64,000 nt of DNA from positions 1 through 64,000 of the forward strand of contig NZ_PJII01000006.1 in assembly GCF_002929215.1 (NCBI RefSeq), read 5' to 3'. Of this stretch, positions 17,985 to 26,998 are shown piece by piece. A program made the translations under genes and the position numbers. The DNA comes from Arthrobacter sp. ZGTC412. Lineage in GTDB: Bacteria > Actinomycetota > Actinomycetes > Actinomycetales > Micrococcaceae. The notes beneath the pieces are model-generated. The model saw only the letters and a list, made by a program, of their open reading frames with translations. It did no database searches and had not been told where the DNA came from. Positions within the stretch are counted from its first letter, which is position 1, and each line of letters opens with the position of its first letter.

Positions 17985-18143
17985 CAGTTCATTCTCCCAA
18001 GACGGTGAAGATACCGCGGGAGATTAAGCCCACGGCATCATGTTTCCGCGCCTCTGGGCCAGAAGCCTGCCAGCTGATGTCCCGGTCCGAAGATTCGGAA
18101 AACCCGCAGCAGCCCCCCCCCGAAAATGACAACAGCTGAGCGG

Positions 18144-18584
18144 TTACTCGGCGGGTGGCCGCCTCCGTTGCTGCTTCGTTGCAGACCGCCTTTCCTTGGC
18201 CGCGAGCCGGCGACGGTTCGAGCCGCGGGTGGGTTTAGTCGCCCGGCGGCCAGGCGCTTCCGGGGCAAGGCCCCCTGCCACAAGGTCGGCGAGTTTGGCC
18301 AGGGCGATCTCGCGATTGCGCAGTTGGGAGCGGTACTCTGACGCCGTAACGGTAATTGCTCCGGAAATGAAACGCGATCCGAGACGCCGGACCAGAACCG
18401 TCCGTTGACTGCCCGAAAGAACCGCGGAGTCCCTGACGTTCCAAGAAAGTTGCACGCGGCTGTCCGAGGTGTTGACGTGCTGACCGCCTGGCCCGGACGA
18501 ACGCGAAAACCGCCAGTCGAGTTCTGACGCGGGAATAGTGAGCGCGGGCGATACCTCCAAATCCATGCAATCAGCGTTGCACAT
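18144..18584 (-). CDS. arfB: Alternative ribosome-rescue factor ArfB (YaeJ-type peptidyl-tRNA hydrolase)
   Basis: A 146-residue single-domain release factor homologue. The catalytic GGQ lies at residues 33-35 in GPGGQHVN. The last 45 residues are very basic (many Arg/Lys, ending KQQRRR) and would enter the empty mRNA channel, as known for ArfB. It lacks the codon-recognition domains of RF1/RF2, so it should hydrolyse peptidyl-tRNA on stalled ribosomes without a stop codon. The start ATG at 18584 has AAGG at good spacing; ATG 18566 is an alternative that better matches the usual family length. Confidence 0.9.
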   Translation of the reverse strand: MCNADCMDLEVSPALTIPASELDWRFSRSSGPGGQHVNTSDSRVQLSWNVRDSAVLSGSQRTVLVRRLGSRFISGAITVTASEYRSQLRNREIALAKLADLVAGGLAPEAPGRRATKPTRGSNRRRLAAKERRSATKQQRRRPPAE

Positions 18585-18655
18585 AATCGAACCTTCACAA
18601 GGCGGTCAATCCACCATCGCTCTCTAACCTTCGTTGATATGGAAGTCCAAGGTGT

Positions 18656-19339
18656 TCATAACCGCGCCTCGTTCGTGGTTAGTGGCGGCAGCGCCAGCTG
18701 GTAGGTCCGGTCCTGCTGCTCGTCCGAGTAGTCCAGCTCCAGCTCCGGGGAATCACGCGGCGCCAGGTAACTGATCAGTAGGTGCTCCGAGGAGCGCGGT
18801 GCTATCGGTCCGGGATTGCGGTCGGAGTCCTGCGGAGTCACAGTTACAGCCGATGGACTCAGCTTCAACCGGAGCTGGCCCGGACTGAAAAGCACCGGCT
18901 CAGCCCCGGCATTCTGAAGTTGCACTTCGAGCACCACGACGTCGGCCCAGGTGAGGTTCAACGGTTCCGGCCCCGCGGGGTCACCCAACGACCCCTCGTC
19001 GTGGCCATGTGCGTCGGGGTCGGGCTGTCCCGCATTGCTGACACGCTGGATTTGCATGCCGCCTCCGACGCCCCCACCGGCCTTCATGCGCGAAGCAGCG
19101 GCCGCCAAGGTCTTGAAAGCTGGTTGCCCTTGGGCATCGAGCCGGGCAAGGCGTCCGGCCCTGACAATTGCCAGGGATCCAAATGCGGTGGCCACACTCG
19201 TGGTTGTGTTCTGCGGACTCCGTCCGGCAACTCCATAGGTACCTCCGGCCAGCAGCAGGAAAGCACCACCACTCAGGACCAACCCGAACTGGCGGCGGCT
19301 TAGGCCTCGATTAGTGAAATTGCTTGGTTGAGAGTTCAT
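18656..19339 (-). CDS. Exported Tat-like hypothetical protein
   Basis: A 227-residue protein starting at ATG 19339, with GGAGA upstream. The N-terminus has a twin-arginine-like signal (SRRQFGL) followed by a hydrophobic stretch (LVLSGGAFLLLAGG). The mature part has a Gly-rich loop, and a beta-rich region whose wording (VVVLEVQLQNAGAEPVLFSP, then strands ending in DYSDEQQDRTYQL) resembles the DUF4352-like or copper-chaperone-like immunoglobulin folds of exported actinobacterial proteins. That similarity is only suggestive. There is one His/Asp cluster (DAHGHDEG), possibly metal-binding. Confidence 0.7.
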   Translation of the reverse strand: MNSQPSNFTNRGLSRRQFGLVLSGGAFLLLAGGTYGVAGRSPQNTTTSVATAFGSLAIVRAGRLARLDAQGQPAFKTLAAAASRMKAGGGVGGGMQIQRVSNAGQPDPDAHGHDEGSLGDPAGPEPLNLTWADVVVLEVQLQNAGAEPVLFSPGQLRLKLSPSAVTVTPQDSDRNPGPIAPRSSEHLLISYLAPRDSPELELDYSDEQQDRTYQLALPPLTTNEARL

Positions 19340-19587
19340 GTCGTCTCCATGTAGTCGCGGAGTAGGGTCATCCTGCTGGCCGGAAAGGGGGAAGGTTCGC
19401 AACGACATCGCGCCCCTTCCGCCGGTCTACTTGCCCTGATCCCGTGGTCTCAACACCGGGGCTCTAATGTTTTGTAATCTTGACCTGCGGCGCTTGGGAA
19501 ATTCTTGGCACGGTCCTCGACTACTACGAGGTTCTTCCATGGCCGCAGGCGCTGGCGCAATTGGCGCCCTGGCTGCCACTCTGAGTC

Positions 19588-20715
19588 ATGACCCCTGCTG
19601 ACCACCCGTCGCCTGAACCGGGCGGGCTGCCCCGCCAACTTTCCGCCGGTGGTGTCGATGCCCTCCTGCAAAGGATCGCTTCGGCCGCAAACATTCCGGG
19701 AATGTCCATCGCGGTGGCCGCTCCGGACAGGGTCCTCTACGTCGGTGCCGTCGGTTACGCCGATCTGGCGCAACGGCGTCGAGCCCGGCCCGAGGACCAG
19801 TACCTGTGGTTTTCCATGACCAAAATTGCCACCGCGACTGCCGCGATGAAGCTGCACGCCGACGGCCACCTCGACCTCGACGCTCCCATCGGCACCTACC
19901 TGCCCGGCTACCGGCCGCACCGGAGGCACGGCCACCCCACCACACGCCAGTTGCCTACGCACACTGCCGGACCGGGGAACCCGCTGCCCGTACGCTGGGT
20001 CCGCCCCGAGCATCAACCGGCGGACCCGGGTTCGCTCACCCGCATCCTTAGCAAGCACGGCACGCCGCGCAGGAGGGTCGGCACACGGGCCGCCTACTCA
20101 AACATCGGCTACTTACTGGCAGGCGAGGTTATGCAGGCCGCTACTGGCGCCCCGGTTGAGGAGTGCGTCCAGGACCTGGTGCTCAACCCCTTGCGCATGA
20201 CCGCGACGGGATACAACTACGACGGCGCCGCTCCCCGCGCCGTAGGGTATGTGCGAATGGCACGTGGGCTGCGACCAGTGCTGGTTCGGATCCTGCCCGA
20301 AGGGGTAGTTGGGCCGACGGTGGGGCGGTACACCAGCCTGAACCCGTTCCTGGTCAACGGCGCCGCGTACGGAGGTCTGGTTGGCACCGCCACCGACGCC
20401 TCCCGGTTGGCTGCGGCGCACGCAGCCGCGGCCGCGGACCCGCACCGTGTCCTGGGGCAGGGCCACATTGAGGAGATGCGAACCATAAAAGCCCGGGGCA
20501 AGCGGTTCGACCATGGCATCGGCTGGTTCCGCAGGCCCGCAGATGCCAACCGGTGCCCTGCATTCGTCGAGCACTATGGGACCGGAGGTGGCTTCTGGAA
20601 CGCGATGCGCATCTACCCGGAGGACCGGCTCGCCATGGTCGCGATGGCCAACACAACTGCCGCTTGGGATGTGGACCGGCTCTTTACCCGGCTCAAAAGC
20701 CTGCCCTGGGCCTGA
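19588..20715 (+). CDS. Serine hydrolase (beta-lactamase / penicillin-binding-like)
   Basis: A 375-residue protein with the class C beta-lactamase/esterase motif set. These are SxxK in FSMTKIATA (Ser about residue 74), YSN in RAAYSNIGYL, and a C-terminal HYGTGGGFWN in place of KTG. No signal peptide is visible, so the enzyme may be cytoplasmic and an esterase or peptidase rather than a cell-wall enzyme. No ribosome-binding site is seen before the ATG at 19588, but the family domain begins about 30 residues later, so the start fits. It converges on the SRPBCC gene. Confidence 0.87.
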   Translation: MTPADHPSPEPGGLPRQLSAGGVDALLQRIASAANIPGMSIAVAAPDRVLYVGAVGYADLAQRRRARPEDQYLWFSMTKIATATAAMKLHADGHLDLDAPIGTYLPGYRPHRRHGHPTTRQLPTHTAGPGNPLPVRWVRPEHQPADPGSLTRILSKHGTPRRRVGTRAAYSNIGYLLAGEVMQAATGAPVEECVQDLVLNPLRMTATGYNYDGAAPRAVGYVRMARGLRPVLVRILPEGVVGPTVGRYTSLNPFLVNGAAYGGLVGTATDASRLAAAHAAAAADPHRVLGQGHIEEMRTIKARGKRFDHGIGWFRRPADANRCPAFVEHYGTGGGFWNAMRIYPEDRLAMVAMANTTAAWDVDRLFTRLKSLPWA

Positions 20716-20735
20716 TCCAGTTCGGTTAGCGCCAC

Positions 20736-21194
20736 TCAGATCCCACGGATGGAAGCACCCGCCAGGTGGCGGTTGCGCGTCTCGATGAGTTTCTGAAGGT
20801 AGCGGGCCAGGACCAGCCTTTCGGCCAGCCGTCCCAGGAATCCGAGAGGAGCCGCGAACTCGATGCGGTCTATCATCACGGTTCCGGCGGGGTCGTCTTT
20901 GAACTCATGCACGTGGCGGAAGCGGCGAAAAGGGCCCTTGATTTGCTCATCCACAAAGTAGCTGGGAGCTTCCATCTCGGAGATGCGGCTCGTCATCCTG
21001 AGCGGAAAGCCGAAGTGCCACGCCCGCCACGTCACTTCCTCACCCAGGGAGATGAGGCCGGACGTCACACCGGCAACGGCTTCCTCGCGGGACCCCGCCA
21101 TCGATTCCTTATGGGCGTCGACGCTCCGGGCCAGGTCAAACAGCTCCCGTCGGGACAAGCTGGTCCTCGTGATGCACTCAAAGTTGACGGCCAT
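20736..21194 (-). CDS. SRPBCC/START-like lipid-binding-fold protein
   Basis: A 152-residue protein with the helix-grip pattern of the SRPBCC superfamily (polyketide cyclase/START-like). It begins with a strand (VNFECITRTSLSRRELFDLA) and two short helices, and contains FGFPLRMTSRI and FRHVHEFKDDPAGTVMIDRIEF. It ends in the long C-terminal helix (LGFLGRLAERLVLARYLQKL). Members bind hydrophobic ligands; no catalytic residue can be assigned. Confidence 0.85.
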   Translation of the reverse strand: MAVNFECITRTSLSRRELFDLARSVDAHKESMAGSREEAVAGVTSGLISLGEEVTWRAWHFGFPLRMTSRISEMEAPSYFVDEQIKGPFRRFRHVHEFKDDPAGTVMIDRIEFAAPLGFLGRLAERLVLARYLQKLIETRNRHLAGASIRGI

Positions 21195-21412
21195 GATCAG
21201 AGTATTTCAGTTCTCCGGCTCGAAACGGGGCAGCCGCGGACGCCAATGGGTGTTCGACCCCGGAAACCGCACAGTCCTCACCAGCACCGCGGTTCTGCAC
21301 TGAAGGCGCGGACGGTAGACTTGGGTGGGCCGTTCTCCGGCCATTGCCGCCCACGCCCACCACAGACGCTCTGGGCTGCGGCTTATCCCTGCTGTGAAAG
21401 GCTTTACCTGCT

Positions 21413-23011
21413 GTGATTACTGTCCAGGATCTTGAACTGCGCGCCGGCGCCCGGCTCCTGATGGACCAGGTGAGCTTCCGCATCGACAAGGGAGACAAGA
21501 TCGGCCTGGTGGGCCGCAACGGTGCCGGGAAAACGACGCTGACACGGGTCCTGGCAGGGGAGGGGCTCCCTGCTGCCGGCAAAGTCACCCGCACCGGCGA
21601 GATCGGCTACCTGCCCCAGGATCCCCGCACCCCGGACATGGAGCAGCTCGCACGGGACCGCATCCTGTCCGTCCGCGGCCTGGACATCGCCGTCGGCAAG
21701 CTCCGCCTCGCCCACGAAGAGATGGCCAGCGAGGATGCCGCGGTCCAGCGCAAGGCGATGAACCGCTATGACCGGCTCGAATCTGAGTTTCTGGCGGCCG
21801 GCGGTTACGCGGCAGAAGCCGAGGCCGCGGCAATCTGCTCCAACCTCGCGCTGCCGGACCGCCTGTTGAACCAGCCTCTCAAAACCCTTTCCGGTGGCCA
21901 GCGGCGCCGCGTGGAGCTGGCCCGGATTCTCTACTCGGACGCCGAGACCATGCTCCTCGATGAGCCCACCAACCACCTCGACGCTGATTCCATCGCCTGG
22001 CTCCGTGACTTCCTGAAAAACCACCAGGGCGGGCTCATCGTGATCAGCCACGACACCGAGCTGCTCGAGGCCACCGTCAACAAGGTCTTCCTGCTCGATG
22101 CGAACCGCGCGCAGATCGACTTTTACAACATGGACTGGAAGCGCTACCTCACACAGCGCGAAACGGATGAGCGTGCCCGCAAGCGTGAACGCGCCAATGC
22201 CGAAAAAAAGGCCCAGGTCCTGTTCGACCAGGCCAACAAGATGCGCGCCAAGGCAACCAAGGCCGTGGCCGCACAGAACATGGCCAAGCGCGCCGAGCGC
22301 CTGCTGAGCGGACTGGAAGCTGTCCGCGAAAACGACCGCGTGGCAGCCCTGCGCTTCCCGGACCCGTCGCCCTGTGGCCGGACTCCGCTCACTGCCGAAG
22401 GCCTCAGCAAGTCGTACGGTTCACTGGAGATCTTCACCGACGTGGACCTCGCAATCGACCGCGGCTCCAAGGTGGTCATCCTTGGCCTCAACGGCGCCGG
22501 GAAGACCACGCTCCTGCGGATGCTGGCCGGCGTCGACACGCCTGACACCGGCGACGTCATCGCCGGGCATGGCCTCAAGGTGGGCTACTACGCCCAGGAA
22601 CACGAAACGCTGGACGTCGACCGCACCGTCCTCGAGAACATGCGCTCCTCCGCGCCGGACATGAAGGACGCAGAGGTGCGCGGCATCCTGGGCTCCTTCC
22701 TGTTCTCCGGCGACGACGTGGACAAGCCCGCCGGTGTCCTCTCCGGCGGCGAGAAGACCCGCCTGGCCCTGGCCACCATCGTCGCCTCCAGCGCCAACGT
22801 CCTACTCCTGGACGAACCCACCAACAACCTCGATCCCGCCAGCCGCGCCGAAATCCTGGGCGCCCTCAGGAACTACAGCGGCGCCGTCGTCCTGGTCAGC
22901 CACGACGAAGGGGCAGTCGAGGCCCTCAACCCGGAGCGCGTCGTCCTGCTGCCCGACGGCATCGAGGACCACTGGAACGAAGACTACCTGGACCTGATCA
23001 CGCTGGCTTAG
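21413..23011 (+). CDS. ABC-F family ATPase (two ABC domains)
   Basis: A 532-residue soluble protein with two ATPase domains and no membrane helices, typical of ABC-F factors acting on ribosomes. Walker A GRNGAGKTT and signature LSGGQRRRVEL lie in the first half; Walker A GLNGAGKTT and LSGGEKTRLAL lie in the second. Both Walker B motifs are followed by DEPTN. A charged inter-domain linker (RERANAEKKAQV and onwards) would reach the ribosomal P-site region. The start is GTG 21413. Members regulate translation or confer antibiotic protection; this one lacks a decisive marker for either. Confidence 0.9.
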   Translation: MITVQDLELRAGARLLMDQVSFRIDKGDKIGLVGRNGAGKTTLTRVLAGEGLPAAGKVTRTGEIGYLPQDPRTPDMEQLARDRILSVRGLDIAVGKLRLAHEEMASEDAAVQRKAMNRYDRLESEFLAAGGYAAEAEAAAICSNLALPDRLLNQPLKTLSGGQRRRVELARILYSDAETMLLDEPTNHLDADSIAWLRDFLKNHQGGLIVISHDTELLEATVNKVFLLDANRAQIDFYNMDWKRYLTQRETDERARKRERANAEKKAQVLFDQANKMRAKATKAVAAQNMAKRAERLLSGLEAVRENDRVAALRFPDPSPCGRTPLTAEGLSKSYGSLEIFTDVDLAIDRGSKVVILGLNGAGKTTLLRMLAGVDTPDTGDVIAGHGLKVGYYAQEHETLDVDRTVLENMRSSAPDMKDAEVRGILGSFLFSGDDVDKPAGVLSGGEKTRLALATIVASSANVLLLDEPTNNLDPASRAEILGALRNYSGAVVLVSHDEGAVEALNPERVVLLPDGIEDHWNEDYLDLITLA

Positions 23012-23101
23012 GCGTTCCCCTTGGCTGGGTTCGTTGCGCAGCGGACGGAACACAGGCAGCGAACGCAACCGAAAGGGTTAACGCCACCGAGGAACGGCGC
23101 C

Positions 23102-23977
23102 TCAGAACCCCTGCGCGTCGAGCAGGGCGTCTTCCTCTTCTTCCGCCGTCGCCTTCTTCCGCTTCCGCGGGGCGGGCGGACGACGGCGGGCTGCCGCGGC
23201 AGCCGAATGGAGCACACCTTCAGATGACTCGGCGTCGGCCTCGGCGTCAATCTCAGCGTTGCGCGCCTGCTGGCGGGCAGCGTATCCAAAACCCACGAAC
23301 ATCAGCACGCCGAACGCGAACCACTGCAGCGAGTAGGACAGGTGCGTGCCCTCCTCGGTGGAAGGCTTCGGGAACGGCAGTGGCATCTCCGCGGCTGGCG
23401 GAGTCTCGGAGGCGAGCTGGCCGTATGCCCCGGTGAGCAGGGGATACCCGAGCTGCGTTGAGTAGGCGGCGAGATCGATGGAGGCCAGCTGGCCTTCCGG
23501 TGCGCCGCGCTGCAGTTCCGGCTCCGGATGCTTCAACCGGACGACGGCGGTGACGTCACCTGCCGGAGGGGCCGGCACCGAGTCGGGGCTGCCGGGATTA
23601 TCGTTGCCGATCGGCAGCCACCCCCGGTCAACCACCACGGTTTCGCCCGTTGCGAGGCGGAACGGGACCACCACTTCGTAGCCGGGCTGGCCGTTGAGGG
23701 GACGGTTCCGGACTACACGCTGCCCGTCAACAAGGTACGAGCCCTTCAACTCCACCTGGGTCCACTCCATGGCGGGGTCCAGCCGGTTGAACTGTTCCCG
23801 GGCATCAGCAAAGGGGATCGGCGTCGCCGAGTAGTTGGTGACAACACGGTTGATCTCCGCCAGAGTCTCCGCGCGCCGGTCCATCTGCCAGCGGCCCAGG
23901 AAAACGCAGGCTGAGGCGAAGATGGCAGCCAGCAAAAGATAGCCCAGCCACTTGCTGGAAAAGAGGAAACGGTACAT
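23102..23977 (-). CDS. SURF1-family cytochrome oxidase assembly protein
   Basis: A 291-residue protein with an N-terminal membrane helix (WLGYLLLAAIFASACVFLG) followed by the family GRWQMDRRAE. A periplasmic domain with LVDGQRVVRNRPLNGQPGYEV and VVVDRGWLPIG follows, then a second helix near residues 212-235. A charged C-terminal extension is rich in Arg/Lys and Glu. SURF1 proteins help insert haem a into cytochrome aa3 oxidase. It starts with ATG directly after the TGA of the upstream small gene (TGAATG), so the two are translationally coupled. Confidence 0.9.
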   Translation of the reverse strand: MYRFLFSSKWLGYLLLAAIFASACVFLGRWQMDRRAETLAEINRVVTNYSATPIPFADAREQFNRLDPAMEWTQVELKGSYLVDGQRVVRNRPLNGQPGYEVVVPFRLATGETVVVDRGWLPIGNDNPGSPDSVPAPPAGDVTAVVRLKHPEPELQRGAPEGQLASIDLAAYSTQLGYPLLTGAYGQLASETPPAAEMPLPFPKPSTEEGTHLSYSLQWFAFGVLMFVGFGYAARQQARNAEIDAEADAESSEGVLHSAAAAARRRPPAPRKRKKATAEEEEDALLDAQGF

Positions 23978-24247
23978 TCAGTTGTCCTGCTCAAGGGAAC
24001 CGGGAGGGGGGACAGCGTCCAGCACGACTGTTTCCTTCCAGAGCCCCCGCGTCTGCAGGTAATCCTCCAGCCAGTCCCGGTGCTCTCCGCAGGCCAGCCA
24101 GATCTTGCGGCGCTCGGGGGTGTGGATCTTCGGGTTGTTCCACAGGAGCTGCCAGGAGGCCTGGGACCGGCACGCCTTCCGGGAGCAGACCGCCGCGGCT
24201 TCCACCGCGGTTGGACCCGTTCCTGCAGCGAAGTCGAAAATACTCAT
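23978..24247 (-). CDS. Conserved small actinobacterial protein
   Basis: An 89-residue soluble protein with several Cys (AAAVCSRKACRSQ, WLACGEHRD). It sits between DUF3099 and SURF1 with 4-bp overlap upstream and no gap downstream. The sequence looks like that of a small conserved actinobacterial protein of unknown function. The Cys pattern could bind metal, but this is not shown. The operon position suggests a link with respiratory-chain assembly. Confidence 0.75.
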   Translation of the reverse strand: MSIFDFAAGTGPTAVEAAAVCSRKACRSQASWQLLWNNPKIHTPERRKIWLACGEHRDWLEDYLQTRGLWKETVVLDAVPPPGSLEQDN

Positions 24248-24678
24248 GATGCCCTCCGCTCCTGCCCGGATGTTGTTTCGTCGTCGTCAATAATTAACTC
24301 GCCCTGCAGGACCTCGCTGCCGTGCTCATCGTCTTCGGACGGAGCGGGCTGGCTTTCAATCTCTGCCAATGGCGCAGAATCCAGCAACAGGTCGCTGTGG
24401 CCTTCGGCTTTGTCATTGCCGTTAGCTATAACAACTGCAATCCAAGGCAGGAACACTGCACCGGCTACCGCAATAATCTTGAACCAGCCGTCCACCACAA
24501 AGATCATGATCAGGCACACCATACGGATTCCCATGGCCACCGCGTACTTGATCATGCGCTGGCGCATGTCCTCAGAATGGGCCGCCCCAGCATCTGTGAT
24601 GCTGTGAACTTCCGCGTCACCGGAGAACCGGTCCGGTTCTCCGGGCGCGGTTTGTCCCGCATGGTTTTCAAGGGTCAC
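24244..24678 (-). CDS. DUF3099 membrane protein
   Basis: About 144 residues from GTG 24678. The frame stays open upstream to 24792 but the extra N-terminus has no family character. The DUF3099 signature is clear: ITDAGAAHSEDMRQRMIKYA, then two helices (GIRMVCLIMIFVVDGWFKII and AVFLPWIAVVIANGND). An acidic tail follows (SEDDEHGSEVL, IIDDDETT). The last four bases overlap the start of the next gene (ATGA). Start choice is uncertain because GGAG lies 13 bases before this GTG. Confidence 0.82.
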   Translation of the reverse strand: MTLENHAGQTAPGEPDRFSGDAEVHSITDAGAAHSEDMRQRMIKYAVAMGIRMVCLIMIFVVDGWFKIIAVAGAVFLPWIAVVIANGNDKAEGHSDLLLDSAPLAEIESQPAPSEDDEHGSEVLQGELIIDDDETTSGQERRAS

Positions 24679-24830
24679 GGCGATTATCACGCTCCAAAGG
24701 CTTGCGTTAATTCTCTCACCAACGGCAGTGGCACCCAAACCGGGCCGTGGGCGGACGCTAAGATCGAAGTCAGCCAAATCACCCCCTTCCACCGCGGCCC
24801 AGCGCGCCGCAGAAACCAGGAGATTTTTAC

Positions 24831-25556
24831 ATGACTGAAGCAGCCACCGCCCCCCGCAGTGTCCTTATCACCGGCGGCAACCGCGGCATCGGCCTGGCCA
24901 TCGCCGAAGCGTTTCTGGCCAACGGGGACAAGGTTGCCGTGACCTACCGCAGCGAGTCGAAGCTGCCGGAGGGAATCCTGGGCGTCAAGGCCGACGTCAC
25001 GGATGAGGCGTCCGTGGACGCAGCCTTTAAGGAAGTGGAAGCTGCCCACGGCCCGGTGGAGGTCCTGGTGGCCAACGCCGGCATCACCAAGGACACCCTG
25101 CTGCTGCGGATGAGCGAAGACGACTTCACCTCGGTCATCGACACCAACCTCACCGGCGCGTTCCGGGTTATCAAGCGAGCCTCCAGGGGCATGATCCGCC
25201 TGCGCAAGGGCCGCGTTGTCCTAATCTCCTCCGTGTCCGGCCTGTACGGCGCTCCCGGCCAAATCAACTACTCCGCCTCGAAGGCAGGCCTGGTGGGCAT
25301 CGCCCGTTCCCTGACCCGCGAACTTGGTTCGCGCGGCATCACCGCAAACGTGGTGGCTCCAGGGTTTATCAACACGGACATGACCGCTGAACTCCCCGAA
25401 GCGACCCAGAAGGACTACCTGTCCAGCATCCCGGCAGGCCGTTTTGCCGAGGCCACCGAGGTTGCCAACGTGGTGCGCTGGATCTCCAGCGATGAGGCCG
25501 CCTACATCTCGGGCGCTGTCATCCCCGTGGACGGCGGCCTGGGCATGGGCCACTGA
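24831..25556 (+). CDS. fabG: 3-oxoacyl-ACP reductase FabG (SDR)
   Basis: A 241-residue classical short-chain dehydrogenase with the NAD(P) glycine motif GGNRGIGLA, the NAG of VANAGIT, catalytic Ser in SSVSGL and YxxxK in INYSASKAG, and C-terminal SGAVIPVDGGLGMGH. The organisation and length fit fatty-acid-synthase II FabG, which reduces 3-oxoacyl-ACP with NADPH. AGGAG precedes ATG 24831. It is divergent from the DUF3099 operon. Confidence 0.9.
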   Translation: MTEAATAPRSVLITGGNRGIGLAIAEAFLANGDKVAVTYRSESKLPEGILGVKADVTDEASVDAAFKEVEAAHGPVEVLVANAGITKDTLLLRMSEDDFTSVIDTNLTGAFRVIKRASRGMIRLRKGRVVLISSVSGLYGAPGQINYSASKAGLVGIARSLTRELGSRGITANVVAPGFINTDMTAELPEATQKDYLSSIPAGRFAEATEVANVVRWISSDEAAYISGAVIPVDGGLGMGH

Positions 25557-25584
25557 CCCGGTTCCAAGCCCAGAATAAAGACCT

Positions 25585-25971
25585 TTAGGCGGCGGCCGCG
25601 AACGCTTCCGCCAGCCAACCGGCCACCTCGTCGTCCACCTCGGCCACCGTGCCCAGCTCAAGGTGGTGCATCCAGATTCCGGGGGACGGATTGACGATTT
25701 CCTTGAAGCGGCCGGATTCCAGGCGCCGCGGCAGGGCAATGGAGAGCACCGCCGGAACGTTGGTTTTAAGGTAACGGCGCGGGTTCCAGACGTAGGCGAA
25801 CCCGCGCCGGTGACGAAAAGCCACTTGACTGGCGGTGGTCCGCGCCGTCGCCTGAAGATGGCGGGCGATGAGGCGTTGCACGGCCGAGCAGATCTGCAGC
25901 CCCTCAGGCGAGCCGTCGAAGACCTGCTCCGGAGTGGCCTCTGCACCGGGCAGACCGGCCTGCTTTCCCAT
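25585..25971 (-). CDS. DUF5655-like protein
   Basis: A 128-residue protein with the core pattern of DUF5655 domains: CSAVQRLIARHLQATARTTA, the FRHRRGFAYVWNPRRYL stretch, ALPRRLESGRFKEIV, and an acidic end before a C-terminal helix (EVAGWLAEAFAAA). The domain is of unknown function and often forms a small alpha/beta unit. The gene converges on fabG. Confidence 0.75.
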   Translation of the reverse strand: MGKQAGLPGAEATPEQVFDGSPEGLQICSAVQRLIARHLQATARTTASQVAFRHRRGFAYVWNPRRYLKTNVPAVLSIALPRRLESGRFKEIVNPSPGIWMHHLELGTVAEVDDEVAGWLAEAFAAAA

Positions 25972-26159
25972 AGGGGGAGCCTACGCCGGGTCACGGTTGG
26001 GAGTCGCGGCCAACCCGGACCTTGCGCCCGGCCGCGGTCCGCCGCACTAGCAGTCGCCGCCTTCTTTGTGGAACCCGGACAGGGGAATCAGCGCTGGCCG
26101 CTGGCATGATGGACTGCAGACCATCAGGAATTTAGACGTTTCGAACAAAGGGAGCCCGT

Positions 26160-26924
26160 ATGGGACTGCTGGATAACAAGACTGCCATCGTCACCGGATC
26201 ATCGCGCGGCATTGGCGCTGATGTGGCCAAGAACCTCGCAGGCCAGGGTGCCTCCGTCGTGGTCAACTACCGCCAGAAAGCGCCGCGTGCCAACAAGGTG
26301 GTTCAGGGTATTGAAGCCGCAGGTGGGCGTGCCGTAGCCGTCGGCGCGGACCTCACCACCCAGGAAGGCGTCCAGGCCCTTGCCTCCGCTGCCATGGAGA
26401 ACTTTGGGACGCTGGACATCCTGGTGCTGAACGCCTCCGGTGGTATGGAAACCGGCATGGGGGAGGACTACGCACTCAAACTGAACCGCGACGCGCAGGT
26501 CAACATGCTCAACGCGGCGGTGCCCCTGATGAAGGAAGGCTCCCGCGTGGTGTTCGTCACCAGCCACCAGGCCCACTTCATCAACACCGTGCCCACCATG
26601 GAGGCGTACGAGCCTGTTGCCCGCAGCAAGCGCGCCGGGGAGGACGCACTGCGCGACCTCATCCCCAGCCTGGCTGAGAAGGGCATCACCCTGGTGGTTG
26701 TGTCCGGCGACATGATCGAGGGCACCGTCACCGCAACGCTCCTTGACCGCTCCACCCCGGGTGCCATCGAAGCGCGCCGGGCGGAAGCAGGCAAGCTGTA
26801 CTCCGTGGAAGAGTTCGCGGACGTGGTGGCCAGCATGGTAACCGCCGACGTCGAGTCCGGCCACACCGAGTATGCGGGCGGCGCAGACTACTTCGGCAAG
26901 GGCGCCGGCAAGCCTACGAGCTAG
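26160..26924 (+). CDS. SDR-family oxidoreductase
   Basis: A 254-residue SDR with TGSSRGIGADVAKNL at the N-terminus, NASG in VLNASGGM, and Ser/Thr in VFVTSHQA. The Tyr/Lys pair appears as YEPVARSKRAGE, so the catalytic YxxxK is stretched. It therefore resembles atypical SDRs more than FabG and its activity cannot be guessed. GGGAG precedes the ATG. Confidence 0.87.
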   Translation: MGLLDNKTAIVTGSSRGIGADVAKNLAGQGASVVVNYRQKAPRANKVVQGIEAAGGRAVAVGADLTTQEGVQALASAAMENFGTLDILVLNASGGMETGMGEDYALKLNRDAQVNMLNAAVPLMKEGSRVVFVTSHQAHFINTVPTMEAYEPVARSKRAGEDALRDLIPSLAEKGITLVVVSGDMIEGTVTATLLDRSTPGAIEARRAEAGKLYSVEEFADVVASMVTADVESGHTEYAGGADYFGKGAGKPTS

Positions 26925-26941
26925 CCTTCACGCTAAGCGGG

Positions 26942-26980
26942 TGCGCCCGTGCCGTCAGGGAACCCTGCGGCACGGGCGCA
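26942..26980. terminator. Bidirectional terminator between SDR and serB
   Basis: TGCGCCCGTGCCG (26942-26954) pairs perfectly with its complement at 26968-26980, followed by TTTT. An extra CAGGG/CCCTG pair lies in the loop. It lies between convergent genes and can serve both. Confidence 0.85.
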
Positions 26981-26998
26981 TTTTGCGTTTGAGGGGGA